Shown here: piece after piece, positions 19,428-30,489 of the stretch
Layout of the letters: each line of letters opens with the position of its first letter
Position numbering within the stretch: position 1 is the stretch's first letter
Source of the DNA: Deinococcus peraridilitoris DSM 19664
Lineage (GTDB): Bacteria > Deinococcota > Deinococci > Deinococcales > Deinococcaceae
Length of the DNA stretch: 64,000 nt
Reading direction: 5' to 3'
NCBI RefSeq assembly: GCF_000317835.1
Contig: NC_019793.1
Span: 186,001 to 250,000 of the forward strand
Translations under genes and position numbers: made by a program
The notes under the pieces: model-generated
Database searches by the model: none
The model's input: the letters and a program-made list of their open reading frames with translations, nothing else
What the model was told of the DNA's origin: nothing

Positions 19428-20765
19428 TCAGGGATACAGACCGCGCAGGGCGCGCGATTCGAGGACGCGGGTACACGCGACGATAAAAGCCGCCGTGCGC
19501 AGGGTGACTTTGTGACGCTGGGCGACGTCCCAAAGGCTGCTGAAGGCCTCACGCATGATTCGGTCGAGGCGCGCGTTGATTTCCTCTTCGGTCCAGAAAA
19601 AAGAGCTGAAGTCCTGCACCCACTCGAAATAGCTGACCGTCACACCGCCCGCATTGGCGAGCACGTCAGGTACCACCAGCACGCCGCGCTCACGCAGCAA
19701 ATCGTCAGCTGCGGGCGTGGTAGGACCGTTGGCTCCTTCCACGATCACCTTGGCATTGATCACGGGAGCGTTGAGTTCGGTGATCTGGTTTTCGAGGGCG
19801 GCAGGCACCAGCACGTCGCATGGAACGCTCCAGAACGCCTCGCGCTCGATGGTCTCCACGTTCGGCAGGCCTTGCAGAGTGCCGTGCTCGCGCAGATACG
19901 TCTGCGCCTGGTAAGGATCGATTCCGCTCTCACAGTAAAACGTACCGGAAACATCCTGGATGGCCACGATGCTGGCACCGTGATCGTAAAAAATGCGCCC
20001 CGCCGCGTTACCGACGTTGCCAAAACCCTGAATGGCGACGCGGGCTCCTTCCACGGCGATCCCCAGCCGGTTCATGGCCTCGGCACCCGTGACAAAGACG
20101 CCGCGTCCGGTGGCGTCGCCACGGCCCAGCGAACCACCCAGGCTGATCGGTTTGCCGGTCACCACACCGGTGGCGGTACGACCGACGTTCATGCTGTACG
20201 TGTCCATCATCCAGGCCATCACCTGAGGATTGGTGTTGACGTCCGGCGCAGGAATATCCTTGTCGGGGCCGATGATGATGCCGATCTCGGTGGTGTAGCG
20301 CCGGGTGAGTCGTTCGAGTTCGGAAGTCGAGAGCGTACGCGGATCGACGCGGATGCCACCCTTGCCCCCACCGTACGGCAAGTTCACGGCGGCGTTCTTG
20401 ACGGTCATCCAGGCGCTGAGCGCCATGACCTCGCTGAGCGTGACGTCCTGGTGATAGCGCACACCACCCTTGGCCGGACCACGGGATGTGTTGTGCTGCA
20501 CCCGGTAGCCTTCAAAGTGGGCCACTGAGCCGTCGTCGAGGTGAATGGGTACGTCCACCACCAGAATGCGCTTGGGCCGCTTGAGCGTCTCCACCCAGTA
20601 CGCCAGCTTGCCGAGGTAAGGCGTTACCCGCTCGACCTGCTCCAGGTAGATGGCCCACGGACCCAGGTTGTCCTGGTCGAGATAGCTGGGCAACGCGTGC
20701 TGTTTGGTGCGGCCGGGCACGCCTGCGGGTTGAGTCGGTTGGGGGTCGGTCTTGGGAACGGTCAC
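19428..20765 (-). CDS. gdhB: Glutamate dehydrogenase, catalytic subunit
   Basis: A 445-residue glutamate dehydrogenase that interconverts glutamate and 2-oxoglutarate plus ammonia. The substrate-binding lysines are all present: K99 in [10 protein letters not shown]123 in TVKNAAV and catalytic K135 in GGGKGGIR, with the Asp of PAPDVNT and the dinucleotide loop [10 protein letters not shown]. It starts at GTG 20765, overlapping the upstream paralogue's stop as GTGA, so both should be made together. Thermus thermophilus has the same tandem, where GdhB is catalytic and GdhA regulatory in a leucine-responsive complex. Confidence 0.92.
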   Translation of the reverse strand: MTVPKTDPQPTQPAGVPGRTKQHALPSYLDQDNLGPWAIYLEQVERVTPYLGKLAYWVETLKRPKRILVVDVPIHLDDGSVAHFEGYRVQHNTSRGPAKGGVRYHQDVTLSEVMALSAWMTVKNAAVNLPYGGGKGGIRVDPRTLSTSELERLTRRYTTEIGIIIGPDKDIPAPDVNTNPQVMAWMMDTYSMNVGRTATGVVTGKPISLGGSLGRGDATGRGVFVTGAEAMNRLGIAVEGARVAIQGFGNVGNAAGRIFYDHGASIVAIQDVSGTFYCESGIDPYQAQTYLREHGTLQGLPNVETIEREAFWSVPCDVLVPAALENQITELNAPVINAKVIVEGANGPTTPAADDLLRERGVLVVPDVLANAGGVTVSYFEWVQDFSSFFWTEEEINARLDRIMREAFSSLWDVAQRHKVTLRTAAFIVACTRVLESRALRGLYP

Positions 20766-21994
20766 GGATAAACTCCTCTCAAAGTGGTGGCGTGATCGAG
20801 ACGGCTCAGGGCCATGGCGTACGCAGCGGTGCGCAGATCGGTCCGCTGTTCCTGCTGCGCGCTCAGGACGTGATCGAGCATGCTGACCGTGCGCCGTTCC
20901 AGGGCCGAGCGGATTTCGTCTTCGGACCAGAAAAAACTGTTGGCGTCCTGTACCCATTCCAGGTAGCTGAGGGTCACGCCGCCGCCCGCAGCCACCAGGT
21001 CAGGAATCACCAGCCCGGAGAGTTCTGCTTCGGCCTCGGGAAGCACAGCACGGTTGGAGGCTTCCAGAATGAATTTGGCACGAATGCCGGGCGCAATTCC
21101 CCCGCCGATGGTACCCCAGTCGGCGGACAGGGCAAGCACGGTGACATCGAGAGTTAGCAGATGCCCGCGGCTGAGGCTGCCCGCGAAACCGACCACCGAG
21201 CCGTGCAGATCGCGGTATTCGACCAGTGCCTCGATGTCGAGACCGGCAGGGTCGTAGATGGCGCCCTGCTGGTCGGACACGGCGACAATGATCGCGCCCA
21301 TGCGTGCCAGACGCCGCGCGATTTCACGTCCGACGTTGCCAAATCCGTCCACGGCCACTTTGACTTCGCCGTCGACCTTGCGTTCACGCAAAACGCGCTC
21401 GGTCACCAGTACCGCCGCATGACCACGCGCCTCCTTGCTGCCGAAACTGCCGCCCAACGCCAGCGGTTTACCGGTGACCACACCGCTGGAGGTGGTACCA
21501 CGGTTCTCGCTGTAGGTGTCGAGCATCCAGGCCATGATCTGCTCGTCGGTGCCGATGTCAGGGGCCATGATGTCCTCGCCTGGTCCGACGAAGTCCACCA
21601 GCTCGCTTGTCAGACGGCGGGTCAGACGCTCGAGCTCACCAAAGCTGAGCGAGGTGGGATCGACGTCCACCCCGCCCTTGGCGCCTCCCAGAGGCAGATC
21701 CATCACCGCACATTTGAGTGTCATAATGGCGGCGAGCACCTCGCACTCGTGAGCGTCAAGGCCTTCCTTGTACCGCATTCCCCCGGTCGAAGGTCCTCGG
21801 GCGATGGAGTGCACGGTCCGGTAGGCCTTGAAGACCGATACGCCACCGTCATCCATCTGCACGGGTAGGGAGAGGCTGATGGTTCGTTTGGGATACTTGA
21901 AATAGGCCAGCGATTGATCGCTGACCTGGGTGAAAGGCAACGCCAGTTCCATCTGATCCATCAGGCCTTGCCAGCTCAGTCCTGCAGGTCGCAT
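20762..21994 (-). CDS. gdhA: Glutamate dehydrogenase paralogue, probable regulatory subunit
   Basis: A 410-residue homologue of the gene it overlaps. The Rossmann loop ([11 protein letters not shown]), the lysine K94 and the catalytic-position K106 in GGAKGG are kept. The first substrate lysine, which contacts the glutamate side-chain carboxylate, is replaced: GPSTGGMRY has Thr70 where the partner has Lys99. Loss of that residue fits a regulatory subunit such as Thermus GdhA, but a change of amino-acid specificity is the alternative. The ATG follows GGAGGT by six bases. Confidence 0.85.
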   Translation of the reverse strand: MRPAGLSWQGLMDQMELALPFTQVSDQSLAYFKYPKRTISLSLPVQMDDGGVSVFKAYRTVHSIARGPSTGGMRYKEGLDAHECEVLAAIMTLKCAVMDLPLGGAKGGVDVDPTSLSFGELERLTRRLTSELVDFVGPGEDIMAPDIGTDEQIMAWMLDTYSENRGTTSSGVVTGKPLALGGSFGSKEARGHAAVLVTERVLRERKVDGEVKVAVDGFGNVGREIARRLARMGAIIVAVSDQQGAIYDPAGLDIEALVEYRDLHGSVVGFAGSLSRGHLLTLDVTVLALSADWGTIGGGIAPGIRAKFILEASNRAVLPEAEAELSGLVIPDLVAAGGGVTLSYLEWVQDANSFFWSEDEIRSALERRTVSMLDHVLSAQQEQRTDLRTAAYAMALSRLDHATTLRGVYP

Positions 21995-22033
21995 GCCATA
22001 ACCTCCGTCATTTCGCGCGCACAGCGTAACACA

Positions 22034-22062
22034 ACTGTACCTAACAAACGTGCATTAGCAAA
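22034..22062 (-). promoter_or_regulatory. Candidate promoter of gdhA-gdhB
   Basis: On the minus strand TTTGCT (22062-22057) and TACAGT (22039-22034) are 17 bp apart, about 40 bp before the gdhA start. Confidence 0.45.
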
Positions 22063-22443
22063 GGTCTAGACGAATCAGGGAGTGCGCAGGAACTTCAAAG
22101 TGCTTGACCGGGCCGCCCGAGTATCTCGGTTGTCAGACTCCTGCGCAAGGGGTGGAACATGTTTCACCGGGAACGGCGTTTCCATCCGCAGCGGGGCCAC
22201 GGCAGGACCGCGCCCTTGATCGGGCAGCCAGGGCAATGCCCATTGTGCCGGCTCCTCCGATGTCGACGTGCGCTGCGAGGTTTGTTCGATGGATGGTATA
22301 CACCATACCACCATTTTCACGCTCCTACACAGGCAAGAAAGCGCTTGATGACCTTGCGCGCTCCGTGACACTGCTGGTCGAGGTGACGCACGCCGTTTGC
22401 TCAAAGTCAATGAACAAAAGAGGGCATGTCTTTGACCCCCGCT
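22063..22443. other. Intergenic region without a recognisable gene
   Basis: These 380 bases between the gdhA promoter and the end of the polyprenyl synthase gene hold no convincing ORF: the open frames are arginine- and proline-rich shadows with no start signal. The one visible structure is an imperfect palindrome, ATGGTATACACCAT at 22293-22306, followed by ACCACCAT. It resembles operators of GntR-family regulators, but no gene adjoins it. Confidence 0.4.
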
Positions 22444-23391
22444 TTATTTCACACGGTCAGCTGCGCCCACTGCCATTTCCTCGAGCGCGTGGCGGGCCGG
22501 TGACGGTGGCAGTGCCCGCAACGCCTGAATGGCCAGCAGGGTCCGGCGTCGGATCTCCTGGCGGGTGCGTTCGAACGCTTCTTCCTGCAAGGCGAGCTCG
22601 CGCACCCGCTCGATATCGCATGGCCGGGCGGCCCGGCGCTCGACAATGGTGCGCACCTCGTCACCGTGCGGTCCCTGCAGCAGGTAGAGCACCGGCAGCG
22701 TTACCTTGCCTTCGGCGAGGTCCCCTCCGATGGGTTTACCGAGCGTGTTGGGGTCGGCGGCCAGATCCAGCAGATCGTCTTGCATCTGAAAGGCCAGCCC
22801 GAACTCCATACCGAATTCGGAGAGGGCTTGAAACTGCGCTTCCGGCGCGCCTACCAGCAGCGCCGGAGCTCGCGCCGCCGTGCGCAGCAGGACGGCCGTC
22901 TTTCCGGCGATGATGTCGAGGTAATTCTGATGGCTGTAATCACCGTAGGCGGCCACCTGAAACTGCAACACCTCACCTTCGCAGATGCGCGCGGCAGTTT
23001 CACCAAATTCGCGGGTCAGGCCCTGTGGCATGTCGGAAAGCAGCACCAGCAAGCGGCTGAGCATGAAATCACCTGACATCACGCTCACCACGTTGCCGTA
23101 TTTGCGGTAGGCCGTTTCATGGCCACGTCGGGTATCGGCGTCGTCGATCAGGTCGTCGTGCAGCAAACTGGCCGAATGCAACAGTTCGACGGCCACGGCC
23201 AGATCGTGTTCCTGAGGATGCTCCACGCCCAGCGCACGCAGCGCCAGGTAGACCAGCGCAGGCCGGGAACGCTTTCCACCAGCAGCCACCAGATTGTCGC
23301 CGATCAGCTCGATGAACTCCACACGGGAATGCAGCACCTGTCGCAGGCGAGATTCGAATTCCTGAAGTGGAGCCATGAGCAGGTTCTTCAC
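22444..23391 (-). CDS. Polyprenyl diphosphate synthase
   Basis: A 315-residue trans-prenyltransferase that builds the side chain of menaquinone or the undecaprenyl-type carriers from isopentenyl diphosphate. Both aspartate motifs are present: HDDLIDDAD (about 80-88) and FQMQDDLLDLA (about 200-210), with GGKRSRP near residue 38. Chain length cannot be read from sequence, though menaquinone-8 would need an octaprenyl enzyme. I start at GTG 23391, six bases after TATACT (23403-23398), giving a leaderless message; ATG 23376 is the alternative. Confidence 0.88.
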   Translation of the reverse strand: MKNLLMAPLQEFESRLRQVLHSRVEFIELIGDNLVAAGGKRSRPALVYLALRALGVEHPQEHDLAVAVELLHSASLLHDDLIDDADTRRGHETAYRKYGNVVSVMSGDFMLSRLLVLLSDMPQGLTREFGETAARICEGEVLQFQVAAYGDYSHQNYLDIIAGKTAVLLRTAARAPALLVGAPEAQFQALSEFGMEFGLAFQMQDDLLDLAADPNTLGKPIGGDLAEGKVTLPVLYLLQGPHGDEVRTIVERRAARPCDIERVRELALQEEAFERTRQEIRRRTLLAIQALRALPPSPARHALEEMAVGAADRVK

Positions 23392-23512
23392 AAGCTCAGT
23401 ATAGAGAAGCCCGGCTTGCGCAATTCTGACGCTCCCCGCCATTGTAAGGGCGCTTTTGGTAGTCCAGAAGGGTGTTCAGGACAAATATCCCCGGCCGCAA
23501 GCCGCGGACGAC

Positions 23513-24484
23513 TCAAGCACCCGTCGGCAAGGGGCGGTGGCCCGGCACGCCGGACACGGCGGAGAGCAGGTCACCCACGACGGCACTTGCCGTCACCAGT
23601 CCGCCCGCACTTGCCCCGGCGAAATACAGCTCGCCGCAGCCCTCCCCTTGCAGGCGCAGCGCGTTTCGGCCGGCACCAGGCGCGCAAAAGGGGTGTGTGG
23701 CCGGCAGGCGCCGGGGAGACACGCGCGCCTGCCAGCCACACACGTCTTGTGTCAGTTCCGCCACCAGCCGGACGCGTTCACCGGCCTTGTGGGCTTCGGC
23801 AAAAAAACCGGCAGGCAGGGCGTCGATGCCCTCGCACTGCACCTGACCGAGTCCGAAGGCAGGATCCGCGACGAGCCGGGCCAGAATGACCAGCTTCTGG
23901 GCCGCGTCCACGCCGCTCACGTCGAGGGTTGGGTCCTCCTCGGCGTAACCGAGATGCTGCGCCTCACGCAGCGCGATCAGGTAGTCCTCGCCGGCCTCCA
24001 TACGACCCAGAATGAAGGTGCAGGTCGCGTTCAGGAGGGCTTCCAGGTGCGTGACTCGCGAGGCGCGCAGGGTGGTCGACAAGGGCCCGAGTACGGGTGT
24101 ACCGGCCATGACGCTGGCTTCATAGTGCAGTTGCCCGCGTTCAGCGTACGGCCTGAGCTCACTCCAACGCTCGGCCAGCATGGCTTTGTTGGCACTCACA
24201 AGCGGCTTTCCGGCCAACAGGTGATCTCGGCACAGCGCCAGAGGGCGCTCCACCCCGCCCATCACCTCGACCAGCACCTCACAGTCCGGGACAAATGAGG
24301 CGTCGGTGGTCAGGGGCAGGTCGGGCTGCACAGCGCGTGGACGCTGCAGGTCGCGAACCAGCACGCCCATCAGTTCAATCTGGATACCGAGTGCCCGAAA
24401 GCGTTCCGCGCGTTGGTGAATGAGCTGCACCACACCGCTGCCCACGGTGCCACAGCCCAGCAGGCCCAGCCGAAGGGTTCGCAT
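23513..24484 (-). CDS. hom: Homoserine dehydrogenase
   Basis: A 323-residue enzyme that reduces aspartate semialdehyde to homoserine on the way to threonine and methionine. It has the NAD(P) loop GLLGCGTVGSGVV, the conserved VSANKAML (about 116-123), NATCTFIL and the dimer/catalytic segment EEDPTLDVSGVDAAQK with its acidic residues. It lacks the C-terminal ACT regulatory domain found in longer versions, so feedback control may differ. The start at 24484 is eight bases after TATACT. It is divergent from the prfA unit. Confidence 0.9.
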   Translation of the reverse strand: MRTLRLGLLGCGTVGSGVVQLIHQRAERFRALGIQIELMGVLVRDLQRPRAVQPDLPLTTDASFVPDCEVLVEVMGGVERPLALCRDHLLAGKPLVSANKAMLAERWSELRPYAERGQLHYEASVMAGTPVLGPLSTTLRASRVTHLEALLNATCTFILGRMEAGEDYLIALREAQHLGYAEEDPTLDVSGVDAAQKLVILARLVADPAFGLGQVQCEGIDALPAGFFAEAHKAGERVRLVAELTQDVCGWQARVSPRRLPATHPFCAPGAGRNALRLQGEGCGELYFAGASAGGLVTASAVVGDLLSAVSGVPGHRPLPTGA

Positions 24485-24592
24485 GAGGTGAGAGTATACC
24501 CGTCTCGAGGCGCGTTGCAGAGCACCACGTTCTCCCCAGGACATCGTGCCCTTGCAACGGCCGACACAGGAGGGGTGGGCTACACTGGGCCC

Positions 24593-24652
24593 ATGTCTAG
24601 CACAGTGTTCCGCTTTCTCTGCTTTCTGTCGGGAGGTCGCGCAAGGTGCTGA
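24593..24652 (+). CDS. Leaderless 19-codon upstream ORF overlapping prfA
   Basis: TACACT (24581-24586) is followed after six bases by an ATG, the leaderless spacing of this genome. The frame runs 19 codons ([19 protein letters not shown]) to a TGA at 24650-24652 that overlaps the start region of prfA (GTG at 24646). The prfA ribosome site GGGAGGT lies inside its codons 13-15. Ribosomes entering at the 5' end would cross that site and stop beyond the prfA start, so this ORF could set prfA translation. TGA is read by RF2, not by RF1. Confidence 0.55.
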   Translation: MSSTVFRFLCFLSGGRARC

Positions 24653-25734
24653 CCGACAAACTGACCGAACTGGAGCGGGAATACCATTTTGTTGAACGCG
24701 ACCTCGCCGATCCAGCCGTACTGGGAGATCCCAACCGTCTGCGTACGCTCACACGCCGTCATAGCGAACTCAGCCGGATCATGGACTTGTGGCGCGAACA
24801 CCAGCAGCTCAGCACAGCTGCGAGAGAAGCGCGCGACCTGCTCGCCGATCCGGAAATGCACGAACTGGCCGAAGCCGACCTGCTGAACAGCACGACCCGT
24901 CTGGGCGCCATTGAAACCGAACTCGACCTGCTGCTGATCCCCTCTGACCCCAGCGATCACAAAAACGCCATCCTGGAACTGCGCGCCGGGGCCGGCGGAG
25001 ACGAGGCGGGCCTGTTCGCGGCTGATCTGCTGCGCATGTACGAGCGCTACGCCGAACAGGCCGGTCTGCGCATCACCGTGCTCGATGCCAACGAGAGCGA
25101 CCTGGGTGGCTTTTCCAAAGTGACGGCCGAAGTGATGGGGGAAGGAGCGTTCAAGGCCTTCAAGTTCGAGCGGGGCGTGCACCGTGTCCAGCGGGTACCG
25201 GCCACCGAGACTCAGGGACGGATTCACACTTCCACCGTCACGGTCGCCGTACTGCCCGAAGCCGAGGAGACGGAAGTCGAGCTCAACCCCAATGAAGTCC
25301 GCATTGACGTCTTCCGCTCACAGGGTGCGGGGGGGCAGAGTGTCAACACCACTGATTCGGCGGTGCGCGCCGCCTACCGACCCGGCACTCCGGACGAGAT
25401 CATCGTGGTCTGTCAGGAAACCCGCTCGCAGATCAAGAACCGTGAAAAAGCCCTGAACATCCTGCGGGCGCGTCTGGCCGAACGACAGCGTGAAGCCGCC
25501 GATGCGGATGTGCGGGCCTCGCGTCAGGCGCAGATCGGCTCCGGGGACCGCAGCGAAAAGGTGCGCACCTACAACTACGCCCAGGACCGCGTGACCGACC
25601 ACCGCCTTCAGGGTGACGACAAGAACTTTCCTCTTGGGAAGGTGATTGCCGGAGACCTCTCTCCTCTGGTCGAAGCCTTGCAGCGCGTTCTGCGTGATCG
25701 GCAGATCGCGGAGATGGCCGATGCCGGAGTGTAG
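24646..25734 (+). CDS. prfA: Peptide chain release factor 1
   Basis: A 362-residue class I release factor for UAA and UAG. The stop-codon-reading motif appears as VPATETQG (PAT, the RF1 form of PxT) near 184-191, and the peptidyl-tRNA hydrolysis motif as [15 protein letters not shown] near 226. It starts at GTG 24646, nine bases after GGGAGG. The message appears to begin at 24592-24593 with the leaderless upstream ORF, so this gene may depend on coupling to it. Confidence 0.95.
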   Translation: MLTDKLTELEREYHFVERDLADPAVLGDPNRLRTLTRRHSELSRIMDLWREHQQLSTAAREARDLLADPEMHELAEADLLNSTTRLGAIETELDLLLIPSDPSDHKNAILELRAGAGGDEAGLFAADLLRMYERYAEQAGLRITVLDANESDLGGFSKVTAEVMGEGAFKAFKFERGVHRVQRVPATETQGRIHTSTVTVAVLPEAEETEVELNPNEVRIDVFRSQGAGGQSVNTTDSAVRAAYRPGTPDEIIVVCQETRSQIKNREKALNILRARLAERQREAADADVRASRQAQIGSGDRSEKVRTYNYAQDRVTDHRLQGDDKNFPLGKVIAGDLSPLVEALQRVLRDRQIAEMADAGV

Positions 25735-25823
25735 CCGCCGTCGGGCGCGCCGGGCAGACAGCACAAGGCACGGGCAAGCGCGCACTTGGTCCGGCGTGTC
25801 CGTCCCGCTGATCTGGGGGGACC

Positions 25824-26324
25824 ATGCCGCGGCGTGACCTGCTGGTGGCTGCCGGCATCCTGCGTGACAAACAGGGGCGAATTTTGCTGGTAGGAAACGA
25901 CTGGCAGGGAGCCGGAAGGGTGCGCTTCACGCTGCCCGGCGGCATGGTCGAAGCCGGCGAGACCGCTCCGGAAGCGCTCTACCGTGAAATACACGAGGAA
26001 ACCGGGCTGCGCATCACGGCCATTCAGCACATGGCTTACTGCGTGCACATCGAGGATGAGCGGCGAGGTGAGCGAGCGATTGCCATCGTGTTCGAGGCCC
26101 GCTGGGACGGCCTGCTCAACCCGGCAGACCCGGACGGCTTCATTGTCGAGGCCCGCTTCTGCACCCCAGCGGAGGTTCAGCAGAAACTCGATTCACCGCC
26201 TCAACGCGAACCCCTCACCGATTATCTGGCAACGGGCGTGCCAGGCCGCTTTTATGCCTTCAAAGGGTGGGACGGCAAAGGCGGACTGCGCATTCCGGGC
26301 CTGTCCCAACAACAACCCACGTGA
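25824..26324 (+). CDS. Nudix hydrolase
   Basis: A 166-residue hydrolase of nucleoside diphosphates linked to another group. The Nudix box is canonical: it starts GMVEAGETAPEALY and continues REIHEETGL (about 39-61). The N-terminus (RRDLLVAAGILRDKQGRILLV) is typical of small house-cleaning members. No substrate-specific feature is visible; Deinococcus genomes encode many Nudix proteins. A GGGGGG run four bases before the ATG is the likely ribosome site. It is 89 bp behind prfA and may share its transcript. Confidence 0.85.
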   Translation: MPRRDLLVAAGILRDKQGRILLVGNDWQGAGRVRFTLPGGMVEAGETAPEALYREIHEETGLRITAIQHMAYCVHIEDERRGERAIAIVFEARWDGLLNPADPDGFIVEARFCTPAEVQQKLDSPPQREPLTDYLATGVPGRFYAFKGWDGKGGLRIPGLSQQQPT

Positions 26325-26326
26325 CA

Positions 26327-26355
26327 CCAGGGGGCCCGTGTCAAGAGCCCCCTGG
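26327..26355. terminator. Terminator hairpin between convergent genes
   Basis: CCAGGGGG (26327-26334) pairs with CCCCCTGG (26348-26355) across a 13-base loop, and partly matched GTGA/TCAC edges extend it. It separates the Nudix gene from the facing HD-domain gene. Confidence 0.6.
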
Positions 26356-26369
26356 CACTCACACTGCCT

Positions 26370-26840
26370 CTACTCCAGGTCGTCGTAGCGGTGCAGTACC
26401 GCCGCGTGCGCGTCACCTCCTGGGGTGTGGTGGCGTTCGACAAGCTGGGCGACCCGCTCACGTCCGCCGGCTGCACGCAACATCCGTGCACCCAGTTGCG
26501 GGTGCCAGGCCCGAATCTGCAGGGGCTCCCATGGAAGGCAGGCAGAGTAACGCTGCGGAACCAGCCCTGCCAGTACCCGTTCCCATACGCGATAGCGCCG
26601 GGCACTCTTGCCGCAATCGTGAAGCAGCGCCCCGGCCAGCAATTCTGCGGGGGCGTCGGGACAATGTCGCCACACCCGTTGCGTGACCCTCACGGCATGC
26701 TCGCGATCACGCGGATCCATGGCCAGGTAGACGGCTCGCTCTTCTGGTGTCAGCAAAGACGCCGCCCAGACATCGTCGGGCGACGCTTGTGATGAGCTGA
26801 GGCTCCGTGCGAGGCGAGCTATCTTCCCTGAAATACGCAC
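26370..26840 (-). CDS. HD-domain phosphohydrolase-like protein
   Basis: A 156-residue protein with the HD metal motif LLHDCGKSA (about 72-80), an upstream His in REHAVRV (about 46-52), and ERHHTPGGD near the end, consistent with a small one-domain HD phosphohydrolase. The substrate is unknown. It starts at GTG 26840, four bases after the trxB stop, so it is probably the second gene of a trxB operon and translated by coupling. The final residues (VLHRYDDLE) are acidic. Confidence 0.75.
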   Translation of the reverse strand: MRISGKIARLARSLSSSQASPDDVWAASLLTPEERAVYLAMDPRDREHAVRVTQRVWRHCPDAPAELLAGALLHDCGKSARRYRVWERVLAGLVPQRYSACLPWEPLQIRAWHPQLGARMLRAAGGRERVAQLVERHHTPGGDAHAAVLHRYDDLE

Positions 26841-26844
26841 CTGC

Positions 26845-27786
26845 TCAGGCGATCTCGGCTTCCAGGTGGGCGAGCATGCGTTCGGCGCTCATGGCGGCGC
26901 GCGTACCGGCACCGACACTGGTGGCCAGCTGGCGGTAAGAGTAGTCACTGACATCACCGGCGGCGAACACCCCCGTGACAGAGGTGAAGATCTCATCGTT
27001 CACCTCGACGTAGCCGTCGTCGCGCAGTTTCACCAGGTCACCCAGAAAGCCGGTGTTGGGCACGTGGCCGATGAACACGAACACCCCATCAGTGGCCAGG
27101 TCCTGCACTTCTCCGGTCTTGAGATTGCGCACCCTGACGCCACTGACCGCTTCATCGCCCAGCACTTCCTCCACGGCGGTGTCCCAGATGAATTTCATCT
27201 TGGGGTTGGAGAAAGCGCGGGCCTGCGCCACCTTGTTGGCCCGCAGGCTGTCGCGGCGGTGAATCACGGTCACGGTGTCGGCGAATTTGGTCAGAAACAG
27301 GCCTTCTTCGATGGCGGCGTCTCCCCCACCCACCACCACCACGTGCTTGCCGCGGTAGAAAAAACCGTCGCAGGTGGCGCAGGTGCTGACTCCCCGGCCC
27401 CAGTAGAGTTCCTCACCGGGTATGCCCAGCCGTTTGGGATTGGCCCCCGTGGCGATGATCACCGCGCGGGCACTGTAGTTCGCTTCGTAGCCTTTGATCA
27501 CGAAGCCCTGCCCCGAGCGTTCGATGGCTTCGACTTCGTCCATTTCGAGCACTGCGCCGAATTTCTCGGCTTGCTGCACCATGCGCTGGGAGAGTTCGAA
27601 ACCGCTGATCGGGTCGGGGAAGCCGGGGTAGTTCTCGACTTCTTCGGTCTGGGCGATCTGCCCGCCGGGCTGGCCTTTTTCGAGGATCAGGGTCCTCAGG
27701 CTGGCCCGCCCAGTGTAGATCGCCGCCGTCAGTCCTGCTGGCCCTCCGCCGATGATCACCACGTCGTATTCGCGCGTCGCCGTCAT
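26845..27786 (-). CDS. trxB: Thioredoxin reductase
   Basis: A 313-residue FAD/NADPH flavoprotein that reduces thioredoxin. It has the FAD loop [14 protein letters not shown], the redox pair C136/C139 in CATCDG, the NADPH loop [14 protein letters not shown] and the FAD-binding [10 protein letters not shown] near the C-terminus. The longer frame is not needed: ATG 27786 stands exactly six bases after TACGCT (27798-27793), a leaderless start. It leads a short operon with the HD-domain gene. Confidence 0.94.
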   Translation of the reverse strand: MTATREYDVVIIGGGPAGLTAAIYTGRASLRTLILEKGQPGGQIAQTEEVENYPGFPDPISGFELSQRMVQQAEKFGAVLEMDEVEAIERSGQGFVIKGYEANYSARAVIIATGANPKRLGIPGEELYWGRGVSTCATCDGFFYRGKHVVVVGGGDAAIEEGLFLTKFADTVTVIHRRDSLRANKVAQARAFSNPKMKFIWDTAVEEVLGDEAVSGVRVRNLKTGEVQDLATDGVFVFIGHVPNTGFLGDLVKLRDDGYVEVNDEIFTSVTGVFAAGDVSDYSYRQLATSVGAGTRAAMSAERMLAHLEAEIA

Positions 27787-27848
27787 GGGTTCAGCGTAAC
27801 ACCCATCCTGCCAGTAGACCGTGGAAGGGCTCACAAGCTATGAAAAAT

Positions 27849-27879
27849 AAAGTGTCGGGTTCAGTGAACCCGACACTTT
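27849..27879 (-). terminator. Intrinsic terminator of tRNA-Gln
   Basis: A perfect 14-bp stem (27849-27862 with 27866-27879) with a 3-base loop lies just past the tRNA 3' end and is followed on the minus strand by TTATTTTTCA. Confidence 0.88.
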
Positions 27880-27880
27880 C

Positions 27881-27954
27881 TGGCTGGGGCACAAGGATTC
27901 GAACCTTGATTGACGGATCCAGAGACCGTAGTCCTGCCATTAGACGATGCCCCA
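27881..27954 (-). tRNA. tRNA-Gln (anticodon CTG)
   Basis: The minus strand folds into a full 74-nt tRNA with an encoded CCA end. The acceptor arm is TGGGGCA with GTGCCCCA and discriminator G, the D arm is GTCTAATGGCAGGAC, and the anticodon loop CTCTGGA gives CTG, which reads CAG glutamine codons. The T arm is AAGGTTCGAATCCTT. The base pair next to the anticodon loop is a T-T mismatch. It is transcribed alone and ends at a strong terminator. Confidence 0.95.
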
Positions 27955-28082
27955 TCAAATCGATCTCTTTACGAAGCGGTTAAGAAGCGTCTTCACCGCT
28001 GCCCACGCCCGTTGCCAACGGTCTGCGCCATTCAGCTTACCGCGCCTGCCGGGCACTGCCGTGACGCCCGCGCAGAGCGTGA

Positions 28083-28111
28083 ATTATAGCTGCTTGCTCT
28101 CCGAGCGTCAA
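28083..28111 (-). promoter_or_regulatory. Strong promoter of the tRNA-Gln transcript
   Basis: On the minus strand TTGACG (28111-28106) and TATAAT (28088-28083) are exactly 17 bp apart. Transcription would begin near 28076, leaving about 120 nt of unexplained leader before the tRNA. It is divergent from the rpsA promoter about 30 bp away. Confidence 0.85.
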
Positions 28112-28141
28112 GCAAGGACCCGCGCGCATCCTGTTTTTCGC

Positions 28142-28170
28142 TTGGCACAGCTGCGCTCCGGTGATACAAT
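28142..28170 (+). promoter_or_regulatory. Promoter of rpsA
   Basis: TTGGCA (28142-28147) and TACAAT (28165-28170) are 17 bp apart. The transcript would start near 28177, about 40 nt before the rpsA start. Confidence 0.85.
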
Positions 28171-28215
28171 TAATTGTTGCCGCGCATGACGCGGGCTTCA
28201 GGAGGAATTCGTTTG

Positions 28216-29964
<1,749 letters not shown>

Positions 29965-29995
29965 GGCGAATAAGCCTCGCGTCCTACAAGTCCGG

Positions 29996-30027
29996 GAAAG
30001 TGCGGGAGCTTTTGCTCCCGCACTTTC
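29996..30027 (+). terminator. Intrinsic terminator of rpsA
   Basis: A perfect 14-bp stem (29996-30009 with 30014-30027), a TTTT loop and a following T-run (TTTT) form a textbook terminator. Confidence 0.9.
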
Positions 30028-30071
30028 TTTTGGATGGTTCAGGCTTCCCTGGCCTCTGGTAACGTTCTGTC

Positions 30072-30482
30072 ATGGACTCGCGCCGACCGTATCCAGGGCC
30101 GCAAGATCGCCCGTCGCTCGGGCACATCGCCCTTGCGCTCGCCTTTGGCGGTGCGGGCCTGCTGCATTTCGTGCACCCCGAAACCTTCGAGCGCATTGTG
30201 CCTGCGCTTGTCCCCGCGCGCCCGGCAGTGGTCCTGAGCGGGGCCGTCGAAATTCTCGGTGCGCTGGGTCTGCTGTTCTCCGGCACGCGCCGGGCTGCCG
30301 GGTGGGGTCTTATCGCGCTGCTCGTGGCCGTGTGGCCCGCGAACATCGAGATGGCGCGCCGGGCTGCCGAGTTCGACACGATTCCGCCGTGGGCCCTGTG
30401 GCTGCGCGCCGTACTGCAGCCAGCGTTGCTGTGGTGGGTATGGCGGGTGGTGTTACGGAAGCCGAACGAGCGTTCGGTATAA
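30072..30482 (+). CDS. DoxX-like integral membrane protein
   Basis: A 136-residue protein with about four hydrophobic segments (near 17-35, 50-68, 75-92 and 110-130) and the pattern [14 protein letters not shown] typical of the DoxX/DoxD-like family, whose role is poorly defined (redox or membrane partner functions have been proposed). ATG 30072 is six bases after TAACGT (30060-30065), a leaderless start. Its TAA stop at 30480-30482 lies inside the -10 box of the following thiolase gene. Confidence 0.78.
   Translation: MDSRRPYPGPQDRPSLGHIALALAFGGAGLLHFVHPETFERIVPALVPARPAVVLSGAVEILGALGLLFSGTRRAAGWGLIALLVAVWPANIEMARRAAEFDTIPPWALWLRAVLQPALLWWVWRVVLRKPNERSV
30462..30477. promoter_or_regulatory. 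Palindromic operator in the thiolase promoter (PaaR-like)
   Basis: CCGAACGAGCGTTCGG is a perfect palindrome of 7-base arms around AG, directly upstream of the TATAAT of the thiolase promoter. It fits the CNAACGNNCGTTNG pattern reported (from memory) for the TetR-family repressor PaaR of Thermus thermophilus. Its position would block RNA polymerase. Confidence 0.6.
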
Positions 30483-30489
30483 TCTCGCC

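Noticed and set aside
22075..22410. A 111-codon minus-strand frame before the polyprenyl synthase gene end
   Set aside because: No promoter or ribosome site, and its sequence is low-complexity Ser/Arg/Pro.
22104..22913. A 269-codon plus-strand frame across the gap and the polyprenyl synthase gene
   Set aside because: Composition is Arg/Pro/Ala-rich as in random GC-rich sequence, and half of it is antisense to a real gene.
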